Part shown: positions 26,770 to 34,973 of the stretch, piece by piece
Layout of the letters: every line of letters starts with the position of its first letter
Numbering within the stretch: the stretch's first letter is position 1
NCBI GenBank assembly: GCA_964475755.1
Contig: CAYYXR010000012.1
Span: 1-64,000, forward strand
Reading direction: 5' to 3'
Origin: UBA11612 sp964475755
GTDB taxonomy: Bacteria > Pseudomonadota > Alphaproteobacteria > Rhodospirillales > Rhodospirillaceae
DNA length: 64,000 bases
Translations under genes and position numbers: made by a program
The notes under the pieces: generated by a model
Databases searched by the model: none
What the model saw: only the letters and a program-made list of their open reading frames with translations
What the model was told of the DNA's origin: nothing

Positions 26770-27114
26770 TCAATTGATCCGCGCGCTGCCGTTCGAATTA
26801 GCCACCGGCTTTTTATGTGTGCCGTTGGGGAAGGCATCGGAACGCTCTTCCTTGTCGGCATATTCATGCGCTTCTTCCAATTTGTCCTGAAAGGCCAGCA
26901 TGAGTGCGAGCAGGCGCAGAGCTTGCGGATCGTTTGGGCGTTCGGTTAGGGCGGTACGCAGGGATTGTTCGGCAGCGGCGAAATCGCCGGCGGCACGCTG
27001 TGTCTGCGCAGACGATAAGTGCGCATCAAATGATTCCGATTGGGTCCGCCCCTGCGCCGGCAATATTAGAAGGGCTGAAATAGCAAGGAATGCCGTTTTT
27101 ACGATCCGCGTCAT
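26770..27114 (-). CDS. exported TPR-like protein
   Basis: 114 residues from ATG at 27114 (GTG at 27129 also possible). A signal peptide of about 20 residues precedes SAQTQRAAGDFAAAEQSLRTALTERPNDPQALRLLALMLA, which is about one and a half tetratricopeptide repeats, then a short basic tail. It begins about 20 nt after the receiver gene stop, so the two are probably co-transcribed. Likely a periplasmic adaptor; no partner is evident. Confidence 0.62.
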   Translation of the reverse strand: MTRIVKTAFLAISALLILPAQGRTQSESFDAHLSSAQTQRAAGDFAAAEQSLRTALTERPNDPQALRLLALMLAFQDKLEEAHEYADKEERSDAFPNGTHKKPVANSNGSARIN

Positions 27115-27134
27115 GGCTATTGAATACACTGATA

Positions 27135-27524
27135 TTAGTTTTTTGCGCCCGAGGATGCGGATCGCAGTAGCCGTTTTACGCGGGAAGACAGTTCGTCGGG
27201 CATGAACGGCTTGACCATATAGTCGTCGGCGCCAAGAACGAGACCGCCGACAATGTCTTCTTCAAGATCCCGGGCGGTCAACATCAGGACGGCGACATTC
27301 TTTGTTTCGCTATCGGACTTGAGAGCCGGCAGCACTTCGAAGCCATCCATGCCGGGCAGCATTCCATCCAGGACGACGAGGTGGGGTTTAAACGACCGCA
27401 CGGAATTTATGGCGTCATCACCATTGCTGATGGACTGAATATTATACGCGTCGCGATCAGGCCGATGCGCAATGAGATCGGCGACAAGCCTGTCGTCTTC
27501 AATAATGAGAACGTTCTGAGTCAA
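27135..27524 (-). CDS. single-domain response regulator
   Basis: 129 residues from a TTG start with GGGAA 7-11 nt upstream. It is a receiver only: acidic pair NVLIIEDD, phospho-acceptor Asp53 in VVLDGMLPGMDG, Thr in MLTARD and Lys in DDYMVKPF. It has no output domain, so it acts like CheY or as a phospho-relay shuttle. No histidine kinase is next to it; the downstream TPR-like gene shares its transcript. The kinase partner is unknown. Confidence 0.88.
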   Translation of the reverse strand: MTQNVLIIEDDRLVADLIAHRPDRDAYNIQSISNGDDAINSVRSFKPHLVVLDGMLPGMDGFEVLPALKSDSETKNVAVLMLTARDLEEDIVGGLVLGADDYMVKPFMPDELSSRVKRLLRSASSGAKN

Positions 27525-27642
27525 ATCAAGTTCCCGAGTTGCCTCCGCCGCCCATGCGCCGCAGGCTGTTGCGCCGGAGTCGCAGACAGATCGGGTTCAT
27601 ACTCAGGAAAATGAGGGCGTGAGTAGGGCAAAAGTGGTCGGA

Positions 27643-28074
27643 TTAGCCCTTCGCGAGGTTCTCCGGCCCGAGGAACGGGTCCTGCACGTCGGTCACACCG
27701 CACATCTGCCATGACGGACCGCCGCGCCGAAATGCGTATATGTAGCGGCCCTTGTTCATGAGCGAGCCGTCGGTCTTTACCCGCTCGACATCGGCCATGA
27801 GATAGGCGTGGTTTTCGGAGAGTGGCCAGATGGCGACAATGTTCACATCCGAGCGCGCCCAACCCTGTGATTTCATACCGGCCAACGAGCGCTCGAATTT
27901 TTTGAAATTGCCTTCGTCGGTTTCGGTGATGTCCGGCAGTCCGCCGCCGATCGTCGTGTGATAGGGCGCGGAGAGATAGGAAACGACCCCGGCGATATCC
28001 TCGCGGTGAAAAGCGTCGTTATAGGCGTGATAGGCGGTTTCGATTTCGTGAATAATTTCAGATGCCATGGCCAT
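27643..28074 (-). CDS. NTF2-like (SnoaL-type) protein
   Basis: 143 residues. The N-terminal helix EIIHEIETAYHAYNDAFHREDI followed by VSYLSAPYHTTIGGG and the alternating strands (NIVAIWPLSENHAYLMADVER, GRYIYAFRRGGPSWQMCGVTDV) fit the cone-shaped NTF2-like fold. Such proteins are isomerases, hydrolases or binding proteins; no catalytic set is recognisable. A GGGAGGGAAA ribosome site precedes ATG 28074. Divergent from the secreted cluster at 28218; the 143-nt gap may hold both promoters. Confidence 0.7.
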   Translation of the reverse strand: MAMASEIIHEIETAYHAYNDAFHREDIAGVVSYLSAPYHTTIGGGLPDITETDEGNFKKFERSLAGMKSQGWARSDVNIVAIWPLSENHAYLMADVERVKTDGSLMNKGRYIYAFRRGGPSWQMCGVTDVQDPFLGPENLAKG

Positions 28075-28217
28075 GGCGGTTTCCCTCCCAAACGCGCGTT
28101 TTCGCCGCCTATTCTAACGAAGACCGAGGCTGGCGCCAGGGTGCATTCAACCTCGCCGCATGACAATTCTGGGGGTATCATCGTGCCATTCGACTGCTCG
28201 AAGCTTGGGAGGGCGAG

Positions 28218-29879
28218 ATGGCGGGGGAAACATCTTCGAAAACTGGGGTGAGCCGCTGGTCCGTCCTCGAGGTGATGGGGGCGGCGGCTGTCGTATCGGG
28301 CGTCGCTAAGCCAGGGCATGCGGCGCTCAACAAATCATTGGATGTTAAGCTGGACATTGAGGGATACAAGGTGACCGACACGTTCTTCGGCACACCCTAT
28401 CTCGATGTGGACGAGATGCGTGATGACTATGTGCGTCACCGATTTATCCACGGCGGATTTGAAGGCACGGGAACGCGCTTCTCAGTCCACTTTCCCGAAG
28501 CGGACATTTATCAGGGGCGATTTCTTCAACCGTTGGAAGGCGGAACGGCAGGTAATGAATATGCATACGGCGCGCCTGCACCGGGAACTTTATCCTTCCC
28601 GGGCGGCTTGGATACTGCCGTGCGGCTCGGCGCGTACCTTGTGCAATCGAACCAAGGCCATCACGGCACCGAGAAATGCCCAAAGGGCAAGGACGATGTG
28701 ACTATATACGGGCATCGGGCCAGTGCCGAGGTGGGGCGGTTTGCGCGCTATCTCGCGGCGCAGGTTTACGGAGAGCGGCCCAGGCATGGATATGTTTTTG
28801 GCGGCAGCGGCGGCGGCAAGCGTTCTCCGACATGCCTCGAGCAAGCGCCGGACGTCTGGTCCGGCTGCTTGCCTTTCATGGGCGGCGCTCAGGTCGACCC
28901 CGAGAACGTTGAGAAACCAATGATCGCCACACAGATCATTTTCTATACCGCGCTTTTGAATGTGCAGCGGATGCTGGGAGACAAACTCAAGCAGGTTGTG
29001 GACGCGGTAGAGCCGGGCGGCAGCGGCGATCTGTTTGCTGGGCTGAATGTGGATCAGCGTCAGGCGCTTGCCGATCTGTACCGCTGCGGATTTCCACGTG
29101 GAGCGGAGTTTTTGGTCGATCCCGATAATTACACCGGACAGATTTATGAGTGGGCGTGGTCGGCAGAAGAAATACACCACATCGATCCGACCTACTTCAC
29201 CGACTTCTGGACTAAACCAGGGTACGGTGGGCACGACACGCCGCATCTATTCGAAAAAGACATCATCAATACTGAGATAACTGTCGGAAAGGTAATCACC
29301 GCCGGGGAACTAGCCAAATTGATTAAGACCGGTGGGCCGGAAGGCCGGTCGGCTTCGGCGGTCAGCGCAAGCCGCGGGAAGCCGGAAAATGTCGTCGGCA
29401 TTGCTTTATCTCACCGGCCGGATGGGTACATGGTGGGTGCGGGCCTGGAATTCCTGGATGGCGCGGCCAAAGGACGCAAGCTGTATTGCACGGTTGAATC
29501 CGACTCTTTGATCATGGGCGGAGCGTTGGGTGAGGCGGGCAATTTGCGCTTCAACGGTGTGAAGGCGGGTGACCGGATCAAAATCACCAATCGCGACTTC
29601 ATGGCGTATTGTCATTGGTATCGTCACCACGTCGTGACGGACAACAACGACTTCCGCAATGAAATGGTCGACGGCGAAGCGTTGTATCCGCAGCGGGACG
29701 TGCAGGTTCCCGCGACTGTTTTTACCGGCGGGCGCAATACGGCGCAATTTGAAGGCAAGATGCTTTGGTATCAGCATACGCACGATACGGCGGTATGGCC
29801 TGCCACGGCGTTTTATTATCGGAACGAAGTCTACCAGGCGATGGGTGAAGAAACGGCGCGCGCGCGCGGTTTCGATTGA
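28218..29879 (+). CDS. secreted alpha/beta-hydrolase-like protein, N-terminal part of a split gene
   Basis: 553 residues. GGGAGGGCGAG precedes the ATG. An N-terminal hydrophobic segment (about 14-36, ending GHAALN) looks like a signal without a twin-arginine pair. The body resembles large secreted alpha/beta hydrolases (tannase/feruloyl-esterase-like in outline): the nucleophile elbow is GYVFGGSGGGKRS with Ser197, with a late HTHDTAVWP segment that may hold the His. The frame stops at 29877-29879, exactly where the next frame begins with residues that continue this family. I read both as one gene broken by a missing T near 29876. Function unknown. Confidence 0.72.
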   Translation: MAGETSSKTGVSRWSVLEVMGAAAVVSGVAKPGHAALNKSLDVKLDIEGYKVTDTFFGTPYLDVDEMRDDYVRHRFIHGGFEGTGTRFSVHFPEADIYQGRFLQPLEGGTAGNEYAYGAPAPGTLSFPGGLDTAVRLGAYLVQSNQGHHGTEKCPKGKDDVTIYGHRASAEVGRFARYLAAQVYGERPRHGYVFGGSGGGKRSPTCLEQAPDVWSGCLPFMGGAQVDPENVEKPMIATQIIFYTALLNVQRMLGDKLKQVVDAVEPGGSGDLFAGLNVDQRQALADLYRCGFPRGAEFLVDPDNYTGQIYEWAWSAEEIHHIDPTYFTDFWTKPGYGGHDTPHLFEKDIINTEITVGKVITAGELAKLIKTGGPEGRSASAVSASRGKPENVVGIALSHRPDGYMVGAGLEFLDGAAKGRKLYCTVESDSLIMGGALGEAGNLRFNGVKAGDRIKITNRDFMAYCHWYRHHVVTDNNDFRNEMVDGEALYPQRDVQVPATVFTGGRNTAQFEGKMLWYQHTHDTAVWPATAFYYRNEVYQAMGEETARARGFD

Positions 29880-30433
29880 GGGTGACAGAAAACGCCCAGC
29901 ACGTCCCAGCTGCGTTCATTCCTGCGGGAGAAGCGCCAGTGCCCTCGACCCGCCTGATCGACTACATGCCGCACATCGAACAAGGTCTGATGGATTTGAT
30001 AAATTGGGTCGAGAATGGCGTCGAGCCGATAGCAACTGTCGCAGAATATAAGGATGGGAAGCTCTACATGCCGGCTACCGCCGATGAACGCGGCGGTATT
30101 CAGCCGGTGGTTCACGCAAAGGTCAACGGTGCGGAGCGCGCCGACATACAAGTTGGAGAGAGAGTAACATTGGAAGTGGATGCGGCTGTTCCTGAGGGGA
30201 CGGGCACAATCGTAGCGGTCGAATGGGATTTTGACGGAACCGGGAAATATCCCCACAAACACGATGAAGTGGACGGTAAATCGCGGCATGTGCGCATGCG
30301 TGTCAACCATGCCTTCGAAAAAGCAGGCACTTATTTTCCGGCTGTACGCGTGGTGTCTCACCGGGAAGGCGATCTGAACGCCGAAAATCGCAGAATTGAG
30401 AACCTGGGCCGGGCTCGGGTGGTCGTCGCCTGA
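29876..30433 (+). pseudogene. C-terminal part of the split hydrolase, with PKD-like domain
   Basis: 185 residues if started at TTG 29876, overlapping the previous stop (TTGA). LRVTENAQHVPAAFIPAG, TRLIDYMPHIEQGLMDLINWVENG and ERGGIQPVV match the C-terminal end of the same secreted protein family, and VTLEVDAAVPEGTGTIVAVEWDFDGTG... HAFEKAGTYFPAVRV is a PKD-type beta sandwich. Adding one T at the junction would fuse it in frame as RGFDLRVTENAQH. Either a real frameshift, a sequencing error, or reinitiation on the TTGA overlap. It is not expected to be a free-standing protein: it has no signal peptide. Confidence 0.6.
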
Positions 30434-30478
30434 GGCCCAAAGGCATGCTAGCATGCGTGCGTGGTTAGGGAGGGCAAC

Positions 30479-31564
30479 ATGAAATCCAGGGTAAGTGCAA
30501 TTGGTCTCATCGGCGCGACGGCCGCGATGTCGTCGGCGCAGGCAGCGGAGACCCGCAGTTTCGTCGTCGATTGGTTCTACATGACGCCAGCGGTCTCGAA
30601 GACCGAAGTGGATTGTGTTGGTGGGCTAAATCCCCCGGCCGATATTCAGTTTGCACGTATGCTGCGTGATCTCGGCAAGTCCGAAGAGGACATCGAAGAA
30701 GCTTTGGCGGGTTTTCCGCACACCATGTATCAGGTGCGCAACCGCGGGCGGATCAACGGCAAGGAAGTGAACGTCTACACCAACCCGACCTCCACACACG
30801 ATCCGAATATCAAAAGAGTATCCGGTCCCAATGCCCTGGGATTCAATCTGGACGGCGAAGTTTCCGAAAACGATTTCTTCGATCCTGAGACCGGAGAGAA
30901 AGGCATCGACAATCAGTTCTTCCGTGCGCTCGGCTGCATCAATTCCGAACGTGGTGACCTGGGCACACGCCCGACATACCCGACCATTCAATGGGATACC
31001 GCGCGCCCGCAGATGCAGGCGTGGCTGATTCAAGTGCGCGGCATCGACGATGCCAGGAACGACGACGACGTCGAGGTCGGTGTCTATCAAGCAAATATGC
31101 CGATAGTCCGAGACCTTTTGGCAGACGCCCAATGGGATGTGACGTTCCAGTTGAACGGTAATCCGCGCTCAAAGAATGAGGTGAAGGGCCGTATCGAAAA
31201 CGGTGTCGTGATGACGGACGCCTTCGATCTGAACCTGATCGGTCACCGCTATTTTCTGCCTGAGCTGACCATGCACAAAGCCAAGCTGCGGCTGAAGCTC
31301 AATGAAGACGGCTCTGCCACCGGTGTCGTCGGCGGGTACCAAAAGTGGCCGCCGCTGTATGCAAATTTGGCTAAAGGCGGCAGCAGCTATGAGGTCAATC
31401 TGTCCTTCGATGTGCCGGGGATGTACTACGCCCTGAAAAAATCCGCTGACGCGGACCCGGATCCGGAAACCGGCCAAAACCTTTCCATTTCCGCCGCATA
31501 TCGCATCGAAGCTGTCCCGGCCTACATTGTGGATGGCAACGCGCAAACTGCGCGCGCGGAATAA
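30479..31564 (+). CDS. secreted protein of unknown function (second gene of cluster)
   Basis: 361 residues from ATG 30479, preceded by GGGAGGGCAAC. A signal peptide (1-22, AQA|AETRS) leads to a globular protein of mostly beta composition. Conserved-looking features are DCVGGLNPP, a TSTHDPN stretch, GIDNQFFRALGC and a QMQAWLIQVRGIDDARNDDDVEVGVYQA acidic segment that could bind calcium. Two cysteines occur. No named family recognised. It sits 45 nt after the split hydrolase and 5 nt before the repeat protein, so the three form one transcript. Confidence 0.72.
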   Translation: MKSRVSAIGLIGATAAMSSAQAAETRSFVVDWFYMTPAVSKTEVDCVGGLNPPADIQFARMLRDLGKSEEDIEEALAGFPHTMYQVRNRGRINGKEVNVYTNPTSTHDPNIKRVSGPNALGFNLDGEVSENDFFDPETGEKGIDNQFFRALGCINSERGDLGTRPTYPTIQWDTARPQMQAWLIQVRGIDDARNDDDVEVGVYQANMPIVRDLLADAQWDVTFQLNGNPRSKNEVKGRIENGVVMTDAFDLNLIGHRYFLPELTMHKAKLRLKLNEDGSATGVVGGYQKWPPLYANLAKGGSSYEVNLSFDVPGMYYALKKSADADPDPETGQNLSISAAYRIEAVPAYIVDGNAQTARAE

Positions 31565-31569
31565 AGCCA

Positions 31570-32871
31570 ATGCGAGGGCTTTTTCTGACGGCGACGGCGC
31601 TGGCGATTTTAGCGTCGGGGCAATTCACAGCGGCGACCTACGCGGCGCAAAATGATGTAGGGCTCTCGACGCCACCTGGTGTGACATTAAAGGTCATTCG
31701 TATCGGCAGCGGGGTCGGTGTGCCGGGGTCCAATTCAAACCAGCCGCGCGACAGGACGGTGTTTGCCGATCACAACGGCCTCACGCTTTATGATTCCGAG
31801 GCGGACACGTTGCCAGGCGTTTCAAACTGCTATCAAGAATGCGCCGAGATATGGAAGCCATTCGTTGCCCCTGTGAACGCGGTGGCAACGGGGGAATGGT
31901 CGATTATCGAACGCCGGGACGGCACGCGCCAATGGGCGTTTCGCGGTAAGCCGATATACACGCACAATGCAGATGAGGATGTGAACCGCGGCGGGCGTGG
32001 ATATGGAGCCGGTTCCGTCGAGGTAAACGCGGATCAGCCCGTTTTCAACGGCAACACCAGGGGGCACGATGTTGACGGGCACGCGGTTGTCGAACTGCAG
32101 CCTTCGGAATGGACACATTTGCCGCTGGGGATCACGATTTCAGAAATCCGCACGGCGCAGGGACAAGTTCTGTCCACTCCCGAGGAGTATCCGCTGTACG
32201 CCTTTGATGGCTCAGTTGATGATCCAACCATCGGCGCCGAATGGACTCCCATGGAAGCGCCGCAGTTGGCGCTCCCGGTGGGCGACTTTACCGTTGTCGC
32301 GCGTGCCGACGGGCTCCATCAGTGGGCCTATCAGGGCAAGCCGCTCTTCCGCTATGCCGGAGATCTGCTGGACGGTGATTCCAACGGGCGTTTTGCCGAG
32401 GACACGAGATTCTCGCTCGCATACGTCATGAAGTATTTTATTCCGGACCAGATCCAAATCAGGACGAGCCACCGCTTCGGCGGCCTTTTGGAAACCGCGG
32501 ATCGGCGCACCATATATGTGCGCGAGAACGGCGGAGACGGTGCGGATAGTCCGCAGCGGGCCGCGCGCGGCAGCCAGTCCACCGGTATGCGTATCGGTAT
32601 CGGCGGCTGTGACGCTGGTTGCGAAGAAACCTGGAAGCCGGTCCTGACAGACGGGGACGATAAACCGGCCGGGTATTTCACCATCTACGAGCGTAAGGAC
32701 GGCCGGCGGCAATGGGCGTATTTCGGATATGCTCTTTACACCTATGCCGACGAACCGCCGGGCGAAACCTATGGGCACATGATCTATGACGATGTCGATA
32801 ATTTCGAGTTGTTGCCCGACGGTCAGGAGCGCGATGTCCTTCGCTTGCGCTGGCGCACCACGCCTCCGTAA
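31570..32871 (+). CDS. secreted triplicated repeat protein (COG4315-type)
   Basis: 433 residues with a signal peptide (about 1-25). Three units of the secreted repeat known as PF03640/COG4315 (proteins with Y-x-aromatic-x-x-D motifs) occur at about 62-135, 196-270 and 305-400. The hallmark QWA(F/Y)xGxxL(Y/F) begins at residues 121, 251 and 381, exactly 130 apart. Units 1 and 3 keep a Cys pair before W-K-P (Cys87/91, Cys347/351); unit 2 lacks it. Function of the family is unknown; relatives are exported. Last gene of the cluster, 51 nt before ribH. Confidence 0.82.
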   Translation: MRGLFLTATALAILASGQFTAATYAAQNDVGLSTPPGVTLKVIRIGSGVGVPGSNSNQPRDRTVFADHNGLTLYDSEADTLPGVSNCYQECAEIWKPFVAPVNAVATGEWSIIERRDGTRQWAFRGKPIYTHNADEDVNRGGRGYGAGSVEVNADQPVFNGNTRGHDVDGHAVVELQPSEWTHLPLGITISEIRTAQGQVLSTPEEYPLYAFDGSVDDPTIGAEWTPMEAPQLALPVGDFTVVARADGLHQWAYQGKPLFRYAGDLLDGDSNGRFAEDTRFSLAYVMKYFIPDQIQIRTSHRFGGLLETADRRTIYVRENGGDGADSPQRAARGSQSTGMRIGIGGCDAGCEETWKPVLTDGDDKPAGYFTIYERKDGRRQWAYFGYALYTYADEPPGETYGHMIYDDVDNFELLPDGQERDVLRLRWRTTPP

Positions 32872-32922
32872 TTGATCCTCCGAACGGTGACAGCCTCGCG
32901 GAAATAGGGTAATGGGTCTGCC

Positions 32923-33375
32923 ATGACCAGCGGACCGAACATTCTCATCATCGAAGCGCGTTTTTACGATGAAATCGCCGACGATCTGCTCAAGGGCGCA
33001 AAGGCGGCCTTGGAGCAGGGCGGGGCGAGTTGCGATGTCGTGACGGTGCCCGGAATCCTCGAACTGCCGCTGGCGGCGAGGTTCGCGTTCAGCAAGGGCG
33101 CCGCACATCCAAACCGCCATTACGACGGTCTCGTCGTCTTGGGCTGCGCCGTGAAAGGTGAAACGGACCACTACGAACACGTGTGCTCGCAGTCCATGAG
33201 CGGCGTGCAGCACGTGGCATTGGAGCTCAATCTTCCGGTTGGGAACGGCATTCTGACCTGCCCGACGTGGGAACTGGCGCAAAACCGCGCCAATCCGGCT
33301 GAAGGGGATGCCGGCGGGCGTGCCGCGAAAGCTTGTCTGCGGCTCATTGAGGTAAAGCGAGGCTTCGGGCTATAA
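32923..33375 (+). CDS. ribH: 6,7-dimethyl-8-ribityllumazine synthase
   Basis: 150 residues. RibH joins 3,4-dihydroxybutanone phosphate with the pyrimidine to make lumazine, the substrate of RibE. ILIIEARFYDEIADDLLKGA, VTVPGILELPLAA, VLGCAVKGETDHYEHVC (with the catalytic His in the DHYEHV segment) and NGILTCPTWEQA-like VGNGILTCPTWELAQ are all present. It stands 15 kb from ribBA, although the two are usually adjacent in this group. nusB follows after 48 nt. Confidence 0.96.
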   Translation: MTSGPNILIIEARFYDEIADDLLKGAKAALEQGGASCDVVTVPGILELPLAARFAFSKGAAHPNRHYDGLVVLGCAVKGETDHYEHVCSQSMSGVQHVALELNLPVGNGILTCPTWELAQNRANPAEGDAGGRAAKACLRLIEVKRGFGL

Positions 33376-33423
33376 GCGTCCGCAGAATTCGTTTTAGCTC
33401 TTTGACAGGTTTGGACCCGTGCC

Positions 33424-33939
33424 ATGGCGGCAACGCCCGCATCACCTCAAAATACCCGGACGTCGCGCGCACCTCACGGACGTAGCGCGGCGCGTTTGGC
33501 AGCGGTACAGGCGCTTTACCAAACCGAAGTCACAGGCGAGTCCATCGATACCATCATCAGAGATTTCATTTCCGGACGCATCGGCGGCATCGCCATTGTC
33601 AGCGATGCGGATACCGAAGTGGAATCGGTTGTGCAGCTTGAAGAACCGGATACGGAATTGTTTGTTGCTTTGATGCGCGGCGTGGAAACCCGCGGCAGCG
33701 ATATCGACGATATGATTCGCGGGAGTGTGAGTGCGGAATGGCCTTGGGAACGTTTAGAGATGACGCTTCGCTCGATTTTGCGGGCCGGGGCGGCGGAACT
33801 TCTCACCCAGGCCGAGATTCCACCCAAAGTCACCATTGCTGAGTATGTTGACGTGGGGCACGCGTTTTACGATGGACCGGAACCACGCATGATCAATGCC
33901 ATTCTGGATCGCATGGCCAAAGCATTGGGACGTGCGTGA
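33424..33939 (+). CDS. nusB: transcription antitermination factor NusB
   Basis: 171 residues. NusB with NusE and NusA forms the rRNA antitermination complex. SAARLAAVQALYQTEVTGES is the family N-terminal helix, preceded by a basic, Pro-rich tail (TPASPQNTRTSRAPHGR) that could bind RNA; WPWERLEMTLRSILRAGAAELL and PPKVTIAEYVDVGHAFYDG complete the domain. The stop overlaps the thiL start by one base (TGATG). ribH-nusB-thiL is the standard order. Confidence 0.95.
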   Translation: MAATPASPQNTRTSRAPHGRSAARLAAVQALYQTEVTGESIDTIIRDFISGRIGGIAIVSDADTEVESVVQLEEPDTELFVALMRGVETRGSDIDDMIRGSVSAEWPWERLEMTLRSILRAGAAELLTQAEIPPKVTIAEYVDVGHAFYDGPEPRMINAILDRMAKALGRA

Positions 33940-34940
33940 TGGCGCGAGAAGGGACAGGCCGCGGCGAGTTTGCGCTGATTGCCGATCTCTTCGCGCCGCT
34001 CAGCACATCCGCATCGGGGGCCCTTGGTCTGCTCGACGATGCCGCCGTGTTGGATATTCCTGCAGGACATCAACTGGTGGCCGCGGCCGATGCCCTGATT
34101 GCGGGCGTACATTTCAGAGTGGATGATCCGCCGGGCCTCATCGCCCGCAAAGCGCTAAGAGTCAATTTATCGGACCTTGCGGCGATGGGCGCCAAGCCGC
34201 TTGGATTTCTCCAGACGCTGACATTGAACGAAACGACCGACGATGCCTTTCTCGGGGACTATGCCGAGGGATTGAAACAAGACGTAGATACCTTCGCGTG
34301 TCCACTGATGGGTGGAGACACCACCTCGGGTCCGGGACCGTTTTCGATCACGGTTGCCGTCCTCGGCGTGGTGGAGAGCGGTGCTGCACTTCTGCGCTCT
34401 GGCGCACACGAAAACGACGTGCTGTGTGTAACGGGCACAATTGGCGATGCCAGCCTGGGATTACTGTGCCTTGAAGACGGGATAAAGGTTTCAGGCAATT
34501 CCAAAGACAAGCTCATCAGCCGATACCAATTACCGCAGCCACGATTGAGCATTGGGCAGGGCCTGGCGGGACTGGCGACGTCCTGCATAGACATTTCGGA
34601 CGGACTTGTCGCGGATGTGGGTCATATTTGTACGGCCTCAAACACGTCTGCGGCCATTGAGCAAAGCAAAATCCCATTGTCGGGCGAAAGCAGAGCCATC
34701 TTAGAGGACTCCCCGGGCCTGTGGCCGCGCGTACTCGGAGGAGGAGATGACTATGAGTTGGCGTTTACGGTTGCAGAAGAGCGTTTGAACGAGGCACTAG
34801 ACCTCGGGAGAAAAGAAAACGTGCCTGTCACACCGATTGGTCGCATTATTGGCGTGAATGGTGGTAAGGTCGGCGTGACGGTGCGGGGAGACGGCGGGGC
34901 GGAGGTTCAGGTGTCCACAGCCGGATACACGCACAGGTGA
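33939..34940 (+). CDS. thiL: thiamine-monophosphate kinase
   Basis: 333 residues from ATG 33939, overlapping nusB by one base; a GTG at 33936 would add one residue. ThiL phosphorylates thiamine monophosphate to the diphosphate cofactor. GEFALIADLFAPL, the Mg2+ site LLDDAAVLDI, RVNLSDLAAMGA, MGGDTTSGPG and DISDGLVADVGHIC are the AIR-synthase-like signatures. Length and motifs are normal. Confidence 0.95.
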   Translation: MAREGTGRGEFALIADLFAPLSTSASGALGLLDDAAVLDIPAGHQLVAAADALIAGVHFRVDDPPGLIARKALRVNLSDLAAMGAKPLGFLQTLTLNETTDDAFLGDYAEGLKQDVDTFACPLMGGDTTSGPGPFSITVAVLGVVESGAALLRSGAHENDVLCVTGTIGDASLGLLCLEDGIKVSGNSKDKLISRYQLPQPRLSIGQGLAGLATSCIDISDGLVADVGHICTASNTSAAIEQSKIPLSGESRAILEDSPGLWPRVLGGGDDYELAFTVAEERLNEALDLGRKENVPVTPIGRIIGVNGGKVGVTVRGDGGAEVQVSTAGYTHR

Positions 34941-34973
34941 CGTCTTCCAGACCACTCAAAGGTATACTGTGAC

